A DNA stretch of 64,000 bases from the NCBI RefSeq assembly GCF_019334345.1, contig NZ_JAHWQX010000003.1, positions 558,001-622,000 on the forward strand, given 5' to 3'. The notes below the pieces were generated by a model. The model saw only the letters and a list, made by a program, of their open reading frames with translations, did no database searches and was not told where the DNA came from. Positions 27,486-37,208 of this stretch are shown here, piece by piece (the stretch's first letter is position 1; every line of letters starts with the position of its first letter). Source of the stretch: Neohoeflea coraliihabitans (GTDB lineage: Bacteria; Pseudomonadota; Alphaproteobacteria; Rhizobiales; Rhizobiaceae). The position numbers and the translations under genes were made by a program.

Positions 27486-28832
27486 TCATGCGTCGAGAGG
27501 CACCTCGAACTGATATTCCAACCCGCCTGGTGCGAATGTGAGGGCAATGGATCCCTGAGTTTCGCTGGCAATTCCAGCTTGCAGCAAGCGAGTTCCAAAG
27601 CCCCGTCGGGTCGGCGGGGATACCGGCGGGCCTCCCACTTCCCGCCACTCGAAGCGCAGGCGCGACCTGTTGTCCTCCAGGTTCCATGTGATCGCGATTT
27701 TGCCTTCAGGAGCCGAGAGGGCTCCATATTTCATGGCATTTGTCACCAATTCTTGCATCGCCATCGCAAAGGAAAGGCAGACAGGGGGCGGAATCAGAAC
27801 GCTCGGCCCCGAGAGAATGAACCGCTCGCGGAAGTCGGCATAGGGCTCTAGCGCCTCGTCGACGACTTCAGTCAAGCTTGCGCTTTCCCAACGGGCACGC
27901 GTAAGCACGTCATGGGCACGTGAAAGCGCCGCCAGCCTCTGGCTGATTTCCTTACTTGCTTGTGCAGGGTCACGGTAGGCTCGCAACGTCTGGGAGACGA
28001 TGGATTGCACCATGCCGAGCGTGTTCTTCACCCTATGATTGAGTTCATTGACGAGCAGCGCCTGCTGGCGTTCCGCCCTTATCCGTTCGGTAATATCGCG
28101 GACCACACGGACGGCATAGAGAGGCCGGTTCTCAGCATCGCGAACCATGGATCCTGACAGCTCGATACAGATCTCTTCGCCGTCCTTTCGAATATAGCGC
28201 TTTTCCAGCGTGTAGCTTCCCAGGTTGCCGTCCACCTGTTGCCGAAACTTCGCGAGATCGGCAGCACGGTCATCCGGGTGGGTGATATCGAAAAACGTGC
28301 GGCAGAAAAGTTCCTCGGATGTGTACCCGGTGATGCGGCAGAGCTCGTTGTTCACCCTCAGGAAGCGCCCGGTCAGATCAACTTCCGATATCCCTACAAA
28401 TGCGTGCTGATAAGTAGCACTAAGGCGCTGCTCGCTATCAACCAGCGCCGCCTCAGCTGCCTTCCGTTCAGTCAGGTCGCGGATGTATGCGACGAAGCGC
28501 GGGTTGCCCGCCACGTTGATCGTTTCGATCGCGAGCTCCACAGGAAAACGCCGGTTTTCGAAATCGATCGCTTCCACTTCAATGCGTTTTCCGAGAACCG
28601 GACCTTCGCCGGTCGCCAGAAAATGCCGCATACCAGCTCGGTGCGCTTCTCTCAGTTCAGGAGGGATGATCAGTTCCGCCAGATCCCGGCCCAATGCTTT
28701 CGCTTTAGAATAGCCAAAGGTCCGCTCTGCAGCCGAATTCCACTCGATCACGCGGCCTTCGTGATCGGCCGCGATGATGCTATCCAGCGCCGCTTCGAGA
28801 ATGGCGCGCTGTTGCGGCGACGCTTGGGTCAA
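27486..28832 (-). CDS. PAS-domain HWE-family sensor histidine kinase
   Basis: This 448-residue cytosolic kinase has two PAS domains (about residues 5-125 with RVIEWNSAAERTFGYS, and 130-255 with VNNELCRITGYTSEELF) and an HWE-family kinase core. The phosphoacceptor His lies in LVNELNHRVKNTLGMVQ, the N box in MQELVTNAMKYGALS, and the diagnostic WxE in FEWREVGGPP. HWE kinases are enriched in Hyphomicrobiales and often act in the general stress response or light sensing. The first PAS lacks the NCRFLQ motif of LOV photoreceptors, so a light role is not indicated. No response regulator gene is adjacent, so it is an orphan kinase. Confidence 0.92.
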   Translation of the reverse strand: MTQASPQQRAILEAALDSIIAADHEGRVIEWNSAAERTFGYSKAKALGRDLAELIIPPELREAHRAGMRHFLATGEGPVLGKRIEVEAIDFENRRFPVELAIETINVAGNPRFVAYIRDLTERKAAEAALVDSEQRLSATYQHAFVGISEVDLTGRFLRVNNELCRITGYTSEELFCRTFFDITHPDDRAADLAKFRQQVDGNLGSYTLEKRYIRKDGEEICIELSGSMVRDAENRPLYAVRVVRDITERIRAERQQALLVNELNHRVKNTLGMVQSIVSQTLRAYRDPAQASKEISQRLAALSRAHDVLTRARWESASLTEVVDEALEPYADFRERFILSGPSVLIPPPVCLSFAMAMQELVTNAMKYGALSAPEGKIAITWNLEDNRSRLRFEWREVGGPPVSPPTRRGFGTRLLQAGIASETQGSIALTFAPGGLEYQFEVPLDA

Positions 28833-29075
28833 GCCATTATCCCCTGAATTTTCGTAAGCCCCCGATCCTAACGCCAGCCTATTTCAGCTCAATACCTGTA
28901 GAAGGAAATTGCGCAAGGGTCCAACCGTTCCCTATGAGAATGCAGGGGGCTTTGGTGGGGGTCAGGGATCTTCTGACCGACAGGCCCAAGTAGATGTTAA
29001 AGGCAGCTTTCCGAGCTCAGGCAACTCCGGCATAGCGGAGGCGGTCGGCCTCTCTGACGGTAATCCGGGTGATTT

Positions 29076-30235
29076 TCACGACAACGCTTCCGGAGCGGCG
29101 AAACGGGCGCCATGCTGCTCCCATTGCGCATCGGGCACGAGAACGATCTTGCCGACGAAGTCCAGATCCCGGTTCATGAAGTAGCGCTCGGCTCTATGGA
29201 TGTCGGAGAGACGGAACGCCCGGTGAAGAACAGGCTGCAGCGCGCCATCACGGATCCAACCGACGAGGCGTTGCGCCTCGGCGCGCGTGCCGTGCGAGAC
29301 GCCGAAGATCTGCACCTGATTGAGATAGATCTTCGTCCAGAGGATCTTAGTCACATTCCCCGCACTTGCGCCTGCGATGGAGAGACGCGGATAACTTCGC
29401 CGCGCTGACATGCGTTGTGTCATCACGTCGATAAGAGGATTGGTGAGGGGACCGCCCACCAGATCCATCACCGCATCTATGGCCCTTCCGCCGGTGGCTT
29501 CGGCGACAGCGGCGGGCCAGTCCGTGACGTCGGTTCGGTCAATAACCGTTTCTGCGCCAAGCGCGGTGAGCGCCTCCATCTTGCCCGGGCTCGATACCGC
29601 ATGCGGCACGGCGCCAAGCAATCGACAGAGCTGGATAAGCGCCGTACCGACCCCGCCACTGGCGCCGGTCACCAGAACATGTTCGCCGGGGCCGACATTG
29701 GCGGCGTTAAGCATCCGGAAGGCCGTCTGGTAGGAGCACATGCCGAGGGTTGCAAGTTTCGCATCGGCAATTTCGGGGTTTGCAACCCTGTGGAATTGCT
29801 CGGACGGACGGCGACGTATTCGGCGAAACCGCCATCGCGCCCATGCCCGAAGTAGTCCGGAGTCAGGTTCAGATCCGGTCGCTCGTCGGCATAGATATTG
29901 AAGTCGAGCAGACCACGTTCCCCGATCCGTGCCGGATCCACGCCGGGGCCAGTGGCCGCGACGCGGCCAACGATATCGGCGCCCTGTATTCTGGGAAATG
30001 TCAAGGTGGGTGCGTCGCCAAGCTGAAATGAGGTTACATCCTCGTCGCGGTCCGTGGGATAGAGTCCTTCGCGCACCTTGCGATCGGTGTTGTTCTTGGC
30101 GGTCGCAGTCACCCGAACCAGAACCTCACCCCGGCCGGGCCCTGGTACAGGCAGATCGGTGAGGTACTCCAACCGGTCAATCCCGCCGTGTCCGGTCAGA
30201 AGAACACCAGCCATCCGCTCGGGTGTCGTCGTCAT
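29076..30235 (-). pseudogene. MDR alcohol dehydrogenase/quinone reductase broken by a frameshift
   Basis: Two overlapping frames together make one medium-chain dehydrogenase. From the ATG at 30235 the first frame holds the GroES-like domain (GEVLVRVTATAKNNTDRKV ... GGFAEYVAV). The second frame holds the Rossmann domain (GEHVLVTGASGGVGTALIQ) and the C-terminal half. The join lies near 29800, where reading AVRPSN must shift by one base to give the sensible text EQFHRVANPEIADAKLATLG. One G appears to be missing in CGTCCGAGCAA. The repaired product would be about 386 residues. Either the gene is dead or there is a base-calling error; no slippery sequence suggests programmed frameshifting. Confidence 0.75.
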
Positions 30236-30582
30236 CGTCCCAACTCCGCTTCTCAAAGGCACGGGCAATTTCTTGCAAGCCATCGGTTCATTGGCAATGC
30301 ACTGACCCGGGATCGACCGGGAGATGCCCGCGGCCTATGGCCCGTGGCCCGTTGTCATGGAAACCGCAAGCCGGTATCCGAGACAAGTGGCCGACCTGTT
30401 GGCAGTCGAAGTATGTCTGCCTCGCAGCCGGGAGACCTGCCGCCCCCAGCGTGGGCCTCGAGTTCCACTAGTTCCAGCGGGCCTGCTGCATTTCTCCTCG
30501 GCTCCCGGTGAGGGAGAAAGTTGGGGAGGGCGAGGGGATAAACGAGATCTGTTAAATCGCAACGGCAATTTACTGAAAGGCA
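30236..30582. other. 347-bp gap without a supported gene
   Basis: The stretch lies between the frameshifted oxidoreductase and the tRNA-Ser gene. Reading frames are short and overlapping and none has a recognisable family. I see no promoter or repeat to report beyond a purine-rich run at 30510-30535. Confidence 0.35.
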
Positions 30583-30672
<90 letters not shown>

Positions 30673-30764
30673 GCGTGCCGCGGCCCGGATGTGAAAAGCG
30701 ATGCCGGGCGGGCGCGGAGCATTTAGCTGCGCCGGGTGCCTGCCGTCAACCGATCAGCGCCGGT

Positions 30765-31940
30765 TCATGTGCCGCCCGTTGCCTGTGGGTTCTGTCCGCC
30801 TGGCGTTGCGGCGCGGGCAGGGGAGGTTGAGACGCCGATATCGGGGCCGGACGGCGCGTCGAGCGTGGCGCGCAGGCGCGGCAGGCTCTCGGGATACTCG
30901 GCCTGGATGAAATCGACCAGTTTCTCGCGCATCTCGCAGCGCAGGTCGAAAGCCGCGCCGGAATCGGCGGCCGAGACGAGAATGCGCAGTTCCATCACGG
31001 TCTCGCGGAAATCGACGACCTGGACCACGAAAACCTCGCCATCCCACAGCGGCGAGGCGCGGGCGATGCGTTCGGCCTCTTGGCGAATCGCGGCGACGGG
31101 AATGGTGAAATCAGCGAAAAAGCTGACGGCGCCGATCAGCGATGCGGTCTCGCGTGTCCAGTTCTGGAACGGATTTTCGATGAAATAGCTCAGCGGCAGG
31201 ATCAGGCGGCGCCAGTCCCAGATCTTCAGGACGACATAGGTGGCGGTGATCTCCTCGACCTTGCCCCATTCGCCTTCAATGAGCAAAGCATCATCGATCC
31301 GGATCGGCTGGGTGATGGCCAGCTGAATGCCGGCAAAGATGTTTTTGAGCACCGGCTGCAGTGCCAGACCGACCACCAGCCCGGCGGCTCCGGCGGAAGC
31401 GAGCAGGCTGACGCCGTATTGCCGCACCGGTTCGAAGGTCATCAAGGCCCAGGCCACGGCGATCATGACAATCAGGACATTGGCGACGCGCTGCAGGATG
31501 CGGGTCTGGGTGATGTGTTTGCGGGCCAGCAGATTGTCCGAGGCGTCGAGCGAAAAGCGGCGCTGATACAGGGTCAGCCAGATGTGCAGCACGATATGGG
31601 CGATCCAGGCGATCAGAACGATCAGCAGCAGGACCAGCACGTGCCGGAGCATGCCGAGTTGGCGGTCTGTCAGTTCGGCGACGCCGGCGCCGAGGGCCAG
31701 GGCGGCGGCAAAGATCGCCAGGCGGATCGGACGCTGGTTGCGTGCCACCAGCGAGCGTTGCAGCAGGGTCCCGTCGCGCGTGAGACGGGTGAGAAGATTG
31801 TTGATCAGGCGGGCGAGAACAGCGCCGGCGAAGAGGAGCACGGAGATCGACAACAGGCTGGCGGCCCATGAGGGAATGGCGTCCAGCCAGCCGAAGGCGA
31901 GCATGAAGAGTGCGACAAGTTTCTGTTCAAGCGCGAACAT
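30765..31940 (-). CDS. MscS-family mechanosensitive ion channel
   Basis: This 391-residue inner-membrane protein has four to five hydrophobic segments followed by the MscS pore helix and beta domain. The pore-like region reads SLLASAGAAGLVVGLALQPV, followed by LKNIFAGIQLAITQPIRIDD and IEGEWGKVEEITATYVVLKIWDWRRLILPLS in the cytosolic cage. It should open on membrane stretch and release solutes during osmotic downshock. The C-terminal 40 residues are a Pro/Gly-rich tail. It stands alone, with its stop near the tRNA gene, and anmK lies upstream on the same strand. Confidence 0.9.
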   Translation of the reverse strand: MFALEQKLVALFMLAFGWLDAIPSWAASLLSISVLLFAGAVLARLINNLLTRLTRDGTLLQRSLVARNQRPIRLAIFAAALALGAGVAELTDRQLGMLRHVLVLLLIVLIAWIAHIVLHIWLTLYQRRFSLDASDNLLARKHITQTRILQRVANVLIVMIAVAWALMTFEPVRQYGVSLLASAGAAGLVVGLALQPVLKNIFAGIQLAITQPIRIDDALLIEGEWGKVEEITATYVVLKIWDWRRLILPLSYFIENPFQNWTRETASLIGAVSFFADFTIPVAAIRQEAERIARASPLWDGEVFVVQVVDFRETVMELRILVSAADSGAAFDLRCEMREKLVDFIQAEYPESLPRLRATLDAPSGPDIGVSTSPARAATPGGQNPQATGGT

Positions 31941-32100
31941 GAATTCGGGTCCCGATCTTTTTCAAGTTCAATGCGTCCAGTGATCCTGACGGCCTGCTCC
32001 GGCGTCCGACCGGCGCGTTCGATTCTGGCGGCTCAGACGCAGTTGCGGGGTTGCGACGCCGTCAAGACCGGCAGCTAGGGCGGCAATTGCCTCCGGCAAC

Positions 32101-32140
32101 CACCAGCACCCACCACCACCCACCACCACCCACCAGCGCC
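32101..32140. repeat. 10-bp tandem repeat CACCACCACC
   Basis: Four 10-bp units of CACCACCACC type, the outer two with one or more base changes, lie between the mscS-type gene and the anmK stop codon. It is a simple-sequence tract with no coding role that I can see, and slippage could change its length. Confidence 0.7.
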
Positions 32141-32153
32141 AGTCAGGCGACGA

Positions 32154-33290
32154 TCAGGGCGCAACAAGCCGGGGCGGCAGCGCGATGCGGCCGCCGGCGA
32201 GCGGGGCGGGGACGCCGGTGGTCAAGGGAAAACTGATCGGCAGGCCGGCACGTGTGCGCATGGCGAGAAAGGCGAAGCACTCGGCCTCGACGGCATCGCC
32301 GCGCAGGCCGACCGTTTCCGCCGGCACGACGTTGACGCCGGTGCGGGCCGCCAGTTCGGCCATCAGTTGCGGGTTGCGCCGGCCGCCGCCACACACGACC
32401 AGCCGCGTTAAGCGCTGCGGCAGCAGATCGAGCCCGCGGGCGACCGCGGCCGCCGAAAAGGCGGTCAGGGTGGCGGCGCCATCGGCAAGCGACAGGCCAT
32501 CGGCCATCGACGAGGGGAAATCGAAACGGTCGAGTGATTTCGGATATCCGGCGCTGAGATAGGGATGGTCGAGCAATTGCGCGAGGCGGTCTGCATCGAC
32601 GCTGCCGCTGGTTGCAATCTTGCCGTCGCGGTCCATCTCGGCGCCGGTATGGGCCCCAATCCAGTCATTCACCGGTGCGTTGGCCGGCCCGGTGTCGAAG
32701 GCGATCAGGCGTTCTCCATCGTGCCAGGTGAGATTGGCAACGCCGCCGAGATTGAGAATGGCGGTGCCGGTGTCGGCGCCGATGCGCTCGAGCATCGCCT
32801 TGTGATAGATGGGCGACAGAGGCGCCCCCTGGCCGCCGGCGGCCATGTCGGCGGAGCGGAAATCATAGACCACCTCGATGCCGAGCCGCTCGGCCATCAG
32901 GGCGCCGTCACCGAGTTGCCTGGTCTGGCCGCGTTTGCCGTCACCGCCCGGGCGCTGGTGCAGAACCGTCTGGCCATGAAAACCGATCGCGGCAATGTCA
33001 CCGGCGCTGAAGCCGTGCTGATCGAGAAAATGCGCCACGGCTTCGGACTGCGCTTCGCTCAACGCCCGTTCGGTGGAGGCAAACAGTGCCGGTTCGGGAC
33101 CTTGAAAGCGCCAGTCGCGCGCGGCGGCGAGCGTGGCCTGCAGATCGGCACGCAGCGTGTCGGGGTAGGGCGCCAATTGCCATGGGCCGAAAGCGGCGAT
33201 GCGCGCGCCATCGGTCTGCAGCATGGCAATATCGATATTGCCATCGAGAACCGTCCCGGTCATCAGTCCGATTGCCCATTTCATCGCCAT
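32154..33290 (-). CDS. anmK: Anhydro-N-acetylmuramic acid kinase
   Basis: This 378-residue enzyme phosphorylates 1,6-anhydro-N-acetylmuramic acid and opens its anhydro ring to give MurNAc-6-phosphate, recycling peptidoglycan. The N-terminal phosphate loop reads [16 protein letters not shown], the usual alphaproteobacterial form, and further actin-like ATPase motifs are [27 protein letters not shown] and [11 protein letters not shown]. The ATG at 33290 (or 33284) gives a normal family length, and the 52-residue in-frame extension upstream is rejected. It acts in the cytosol on sugar imported from wall turnover. Confidence 0.93.
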   Translation of the reverse strand: MAMKWAIGLMTGTVLDGNIDIAMLQTDGARIAAFGPWQLAPYPDTLRADLQATLAAARDWRFQGPEPALFASTERALSEAQSEAVAHFLDQHGFSAGDIAAIGFHGQTVLHQRPGGDGKRGQTRQLGDGALMAERLGIEVVYDFRSADMAAGGQGAPLSPIYHKAMLERIGADTGTAILNLGGVANLTWHDGERLIAFDTGPANAPVNDWIGAHTGAEMDRDGKIATSGSVDADRLAQLLDHPYLSAGYPKSLDRFDFPSSMADGLSLADGAATLTAFSAAAVARGLDLLPQRLTRLVVCGGGRRNPQLMAELAARTGVNVVPAETVGLRGDAVEAECFAFLAMRTRAGLPISFPLTTGVPAPLAGGRIALPPRLVAP

Positions 33291-33573
33291 TGCCGATCTG
33301 CTCCGCTGCTGCCGCCGGTCCGCGAATCGTGCGCCGGCGCCCGTTATTCCGCCTCGAGCTATCGCAAGCGCCAAGGCGCGGAGCAAGGACGCAGCCCTTG
33401 CGGGGGCTTGGGATGCGGAAGGACGGCGCGAATCATCCGGCCGCACGAAAAATGCGTTTCCGACCGCAAATTTCAGGCGGCGATGAAACCTTTCTGCCTG
33501 TTACGGCGTAGTCGTTGACGGGCGGCGCATGGGGCGCGGCCAGGCGGTCCACCGCCAGATTGGAGAAGTGTCG

Positions 33574-33995
33574 ATGGCGTTGAGTTCGGATCCACAGCAA
33601 AGTTTTCGTCTGTCTCGCGCCTTGCAGCTGTTCGGGGTTGCCGCGGTATGTGTGTGGGCTGGAGCCGCGCAGGCCGAAGCGCTCAGCGGCGCGGCGCTCA
33701 AACAGCTTGTGGCAGGCAAGAAGGTCTATCTGCAGACCCCCTTCGGAGGGGAATTTCCCCTGTATTATCAGAGTTCCGGCGCGGTCAGTGCGACGGCTCG
33801 GGTCTTGGCCTCGGCAAATTCATGGCGCCGAAGGAAACCGGACGCTGGTGGGTCAAGGGTGGCAATCTGTGCCAGCAATGGCCGACCTGGTATGACGGGC
33901 GCACCACCTGTTTCAGCATCGAGAAGACCGGCGGCAACACCGTCCGCTGGCATCGTGACGATGGCAAATCCGGCAAGGCGCGCATCGAGGGTTAG
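33574..33995 (+). pseudogene. Small secreted protein broken by a frameshift
   Basis: From ATG 33574 (GGAG ahead) the first frame gives a signal peptide (LFGVAAVCVWAGAAQAEAL) and GKKVYLQTPFGGEFPLYYQS. The continuation is in another frame: GLGLGKFMAPKETGRWWVKG, then NLCQQWPTWYDGRTTCFSIE, which matches the second half of a small conserved secreted family in Hyphomicrobiales of unknown function. One base seems to be missing near 33790 in AGTGCGACGG; restoring it gives a 140-residue protein with VSGDGSG at the join. A sequencing error is as likely as real decay. Two conserved cysteines in the second half may form a disulfide. Confidence 0.65.
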
Positions 33996-34172
33996 AGCGG
34001 CCGGCAGCGCCGAAACCGGCCTCTGCGGCGGGTGACCGCATTTCTGCCATCTTGATGTCCCATTTCGATTTCCGCTATTATAGACGGAATGACCGGCACC
34101 GGCATGCGATGGGCAATCGCTGCGATCTTCAGCCGGTCGGGGAAGTGGGACGAAACATTGATTCAAGCAGAC

Positions 34173-35249
34173 ATGCTGAAGGCCGGAACCGGTCGATTGA
34201 TCTTCGCGGCCGGTTTGCTGTCCCTGACGGTGGTGAATGGCGGTTGCCAGTCCACCTCGGACAGCGAGACAGCGACGGCCTCGGCAGAGATCTCCGCCGC
34301 CACGAAATTTTCGGTGGCTGAATACGGTGTCGAAGCCAGCCCGCGCGTGACGACAAGCAAGGTGGTGCCCAAGGGCGGCGGTCGGGCGATTGTCGGCAAG
34401 CCCTACAAGGTGCGTGGCAAATGGTACACGCCGAAGGAAGATCCCGATTACAACAAGGCCGGACGCGCCTCCTGGTACGGGCCGAATTTTCATGGCCGGC
34501 TGACCGCCAACGGCGAAGTGTACGACCAGTACCATCTTTCCGCCGCTCACAAGACCTTTCCGCTGCCCAGCTACGCGCGGGTGACGAACAAGAAAAACGG
34601 CCATTCGGTGGTGGTCCGGGTCAATGATCGCGGGCCGTTCTCGCATGGCCGGATCATCGATGTCTCGCGCCGCGCCGCCGAACTTCTCGACATGAAAAGG
34701 GAAGGCGTTGCGGATGTGCGGGTCGAATATGTCGGTCCGGCCCCGGTCGAGGGCGATGACATGCCGTATCTGATGGCCTCCTATCGCGGTTCCAAGGACG
34801 GGCTCGACGGCGATACGGGTGCTGACAACAGCTCTGTCCTTCTGGCGATGGCCGAACAGGATGAACCGGCGCGGGCCACTGCGACGCGTCGGGCGCCACC
34901 GCCACAATCGGCGCGCTGGGGCCTGCCACGCCCGCAATTGGCCGCTCTGCGCGGCAAGGGCATCTTTGCCGGCATGGCGCAGGCCAAGCCGGCGCACCGC
35001 GGTGATCGCGTCGGCCGGGCGGCCTCGATGGATCGCGGCACGGTCAATGCGCTGGTTCCGCCGATGGATGTGCAGCCCGCCGCCTTCTCGCTGCCCGAGA
35101 CCGGCCCGACCTTCGAGCAGCGCCCGGATGCAATTGCTCCGATGGCACGCATCGAAGCCGGTGATTTTCACGATATCGGGCTCGCCTATCGCGGAGATCG
35201 CGTCGTTCGCCACAAGAATCCGTTCGACTGGGTCCTGACCGGCAGGTGA
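34173..35249 (+). CDS. rlpA: Septal ring lytic transglycosylase RlpA family lipoprotein
   Basis: This 358-residue lipoprotein should act on peptidoglycan at the septum or envelope. Starting at 34173 gives a signal of about 24 residues with the lipobox VNGGC; a longer start at 34089 also exists. The double-psi beta-barrel core reads GRASWYGPNFHGRLTANGEV, then VVVRVNDRGPFSHGRIIDVS, with the catalytic Asp in NDRGP. The SPOR domain found at the end of E. coli RlpA is absent; instead there is a long Pro/Ala-rich tail. It precedes the D-Ala-D-Ala carboxypeptidase gene by 64 bp, so the two form a cell-wall unit. Confidence 0.9.
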   Translation: MLKAGTGRLIFAAGLLSLTVVNGGCQSTSDSETATASAEISAATKFSVAEYGVEASPRVTTSKVVPKGGGRAIVGKPYKVRGKWYTPKEDPDYNKAGRASWYGPNFHGRLTANGEVYDQYHLSAAHKTFPLPSYARVTNKKNGHSVVVRVNDRGPFSHGRIIDVSRRAAELLDMKREGVADVRVEYVGPAPVEGDDMPYLMASYRGSKDGLDGDTGADNSSVLLAMAEQDEPARATATRRAPPPQSARWGLPRPQLAALRGKGIFAGMAQAKPAHRGDRVGRAASMDRGTVNALVPPMDVQPAAFSLPETGPTFEQRPDAIAPMARIEAGDFHDIGLAYRGDRVVRHKNPFDWVLTGR

Positions 35250-35313
35250 GAGGTTTCGCTGCGAAACCGGTTTTAAATCTCATTTCAGTCCTTTATGAAT
35301 GTCTGCGTAGGCG

Positions 35314-36501
35314 ATGCGGCAGCATTTGAAGGGGGACCACCCATTGCGACTGAACGGTGTTCAGGCCTTCGGGCTTGTTTTTGTTAGCATTTTTCTGTTC
35401 TTCAGCGCCCCGGCCGCAGCGCAGCTTTTCGAAACGCGCGCCACCGAAGCCTATCTGATCGAAGCGGAAACCGGCACCGTCCTGTTTGCCAAGAACGAAG
35501 ACACGCCGGTGCCGCCGGCGTCGTTGGCGAAACTGATGTCGCTCGAATTGGCCTTCAATGCCTTGAAGAATGGGCAATTGTCGCTCGATGACCAGTTTTC
35601 GGTCTCCGAGAATGCCTGGCGCACCGGCGGCGCGGTGTCCGGCGGTTCGACGATGTTCGCGGAAATTCATTCCGCGATCGGGCTTGAGGATCTGATCCGC
35701 GGCGTGATTGTCCAGTCGGCCAATGATGGCAGCATCGTCATTGCCGAGGGCATGGCCGGATCGGAGGAGAATTTTGCCTATCAGATGACCGAGCGGGCCC
35801 GCGCCATCGGCATGGACAACTCCAGCTTTGGCAACTCCACCGGTTTGCCGCATCCGGACGCGCAGGTGACAATGCGCGACATGGCGCTGCTGGCCCGGCA
35901 TATCTATGTCACCTATCCGGATTACTATACCTATTTCGCCGAGCCGGAATTCACCTGGAACGGCATCCGCCAGCGCAATCGCAACCCGCTTCTCAGCTAC
36001 GATATCGGTGTCGACGGCTTGAAGACCGGTTTTACCGAAGCGTCCGGATACGCCATCGTCGCCTCGATCGACCGCGACGGACGGCGCTTGTTCCTCGCCA
36101 TGAGCGGACTTGAGAGCGAGAATGCGCGGCGCGAGGAAGCGCGCAAGATCCTCGAATGGGGGGTGCGCGCCTTCAAGCGGCGCCCGATGTTCGCTGAAGG
36201 CGAAGTGGTGGCTGAGGCCGGCGTGTATGGCGGTGAAAGCACCGTTCCGCTGAAGGCGAGGGGGGCGGTCGATATCTTCCTGCCGATCACCAATCCCGAT
36301 CGGCTGAAAGCGCGGGTTCGCTACAAGTGGCCGCTGAAGGCGCCGGTCGTCGAAGGCGATGAGATCGGCGAGCTGGAAATCTATATCGGCGACACGCTGT
36401 CACGTCGCGAGCCGCTTTATGCCGGACAATCGGTCGGAAAAGGTCCGATCCATACCCAGGCACTGGACGCGCTGCTCGAACTGGTTCAATTCTGGAACTG
36501 A
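35314..36501 (+). CDS. D-alanyl-D-alanine carboxypeptidase (penicillin-binding protein, S11 family)
   Basis: This 395-residue periplasmic enzyme trims the terminal D-Ala from peptidoglycan pentapeptides. It has a signal peptide ending APAAAQ, the SxxK motif at Ser70-Leu-Ala-Lys73, SxN at Ser135-Ala-Asn137, and KTG at Lys237 in VDGLKTGFT. The C-terminal 100 residues form the beta-rich PBP5-type domain (AVDIFLPITNPDRLKARVRY). It probably belongs to the DacF/DacC group. It is followed at once by tmk (stop at 36501, GTG at 36502), so it is first in a run leading into tmk and holB. Confidence 0.93.
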   Translation: MRQHLKGDHPLRLNGVQAFGLVFVSIFLFFSAPAAAQLFETRATEAYLIEAETGTVLFAKNEDTPVPPASLAKLMSLELAFNALKNGQLSLDDQFSVSENAWRTGGAVSGGSTMFAEIHSAIGLEDLIRGVIVQSANDGSIVIAEGMAGSEENFAYQMTERARAIGMDNSSFGNSTGLPHPDAQVTMRDMALLARHIYVTYPDYYTYFAEPEFTWNGIRQRNRNPLLSYDIGVDGLKTGFTEASGYAIVASIDRDGRRLFLAMSGLESENARREEARKILEWGVRAFKRRPMFAEGEVVAEAGVYGGESTVPLKARGAVDIFLPITNPDRLKARVRYKWPLKAPVVEGDEIGELEIYIGDTLSRREPLYAGQSVGKGPIHTQALDALLELVQFWN

Positions 36502-37206
36502 GTGCTGTCGGGTCAGCAGAAAGGGTACGGATTGAGCCAGGACAGGGGCTGTTTCATCACATTCGAGGGCGGCGAGGGGGCAGGCAAGTCAACGCAGATC
36601 GACCGTCTCGCCAGCGTCTTGCGGCGCCGCGGCCATGATGTGCTGGTCACCCGCGAGCCGGGCGGCTCACCGGGTGCCGAAGCCGTGCGGCACGTGCTGT
36701 TGAGCAGCCAGGCCGAGGAATTCGGCGTGCGCATGGAAGCGATGCTGTTTGCGGCGGCGCGCAGCGACCATGTCGAGGAAGTCATCCGTCCGGCGCTTGA
36801 GGAAGGCACCGTCGTGCTGTGCGACCGGTTTCTGGATTCAACGCGTGTGTATCAGGGCGTTGCGAGCAATCTGGAGCCGCAATTTCTCGCCAATCTTGAA
36901 CGCATCGCGGTCAATGGTGTCACACCGGACCTGACTCTGATCCTCGATGTGCCGACGGAGATCGGCCTTGCACGCGCCAGAAAGCGGGGCGGGGCGGCGC
37001 ATCCCGATCGTTTCGAGAAGGAAGAGGCATCGATGCATCAGAAGCGGCGCGAAGCGTTTCGCGAACTGGCGCAGAAGGAGCCGCAGCGCTGCAAGCTGAT
37101 CGACGGGACACTCGGCGAAGACGCCGTGGCGCTGGCGATCCTCGAGGAGGTCGATCGCGTTCTGCAGACCGGTGATGACGGCTCGCGCAGCGCCCGGAGC
37201 CATTGA
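36502..37206 (+). CDS. tmk: Thymidylate kinase
   Basis: This 234-residue enzyme phosphorylates dTMP to dTDP. The P-loop is GGEGAGKST, followed by [15 protein letters not shown] and [14 protein letters not shown], the family DR[YF] motif. It starts with GTG directly after the carboxypeptidase stop; the first 14 residues ([14 protein letters not shown]) are an odd extension, and a TTG start nearer the domain is possible. holB follows with its TTG/ATG start at the tmk stop codon, so the two are translationally linked, as is common in bacteria. Confidence 0.95.
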   Translation: MLSGQQKGYGLSQDRGCFITFEGGEGAGKSTQIDRLASVLRRRGHDVLVTREPGGSPGAEAVRHVLLSSQAEEFGVRMEAMLFAAARSDHVEEVIRPALEEGTVVLCDRFLDSTRVYQGVASNLEPQFLANLERIAVNGVTPDLTLILDVPTEIGLARARKRGGAAHPDRFEKEEASMHQKRREAFRELAQKEPQRCKLIDGTLGEDAVALAILEEVDRVLQTGDDGSRSARSH

Positions 37207-37208
37207 GC

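Noticed and set aside
29741-29830. Programmed frameshift in the MDR gene
   Set aside because: No slippery heptamer or downstream pseudoknot was seen, so a simple lost base is more likely.
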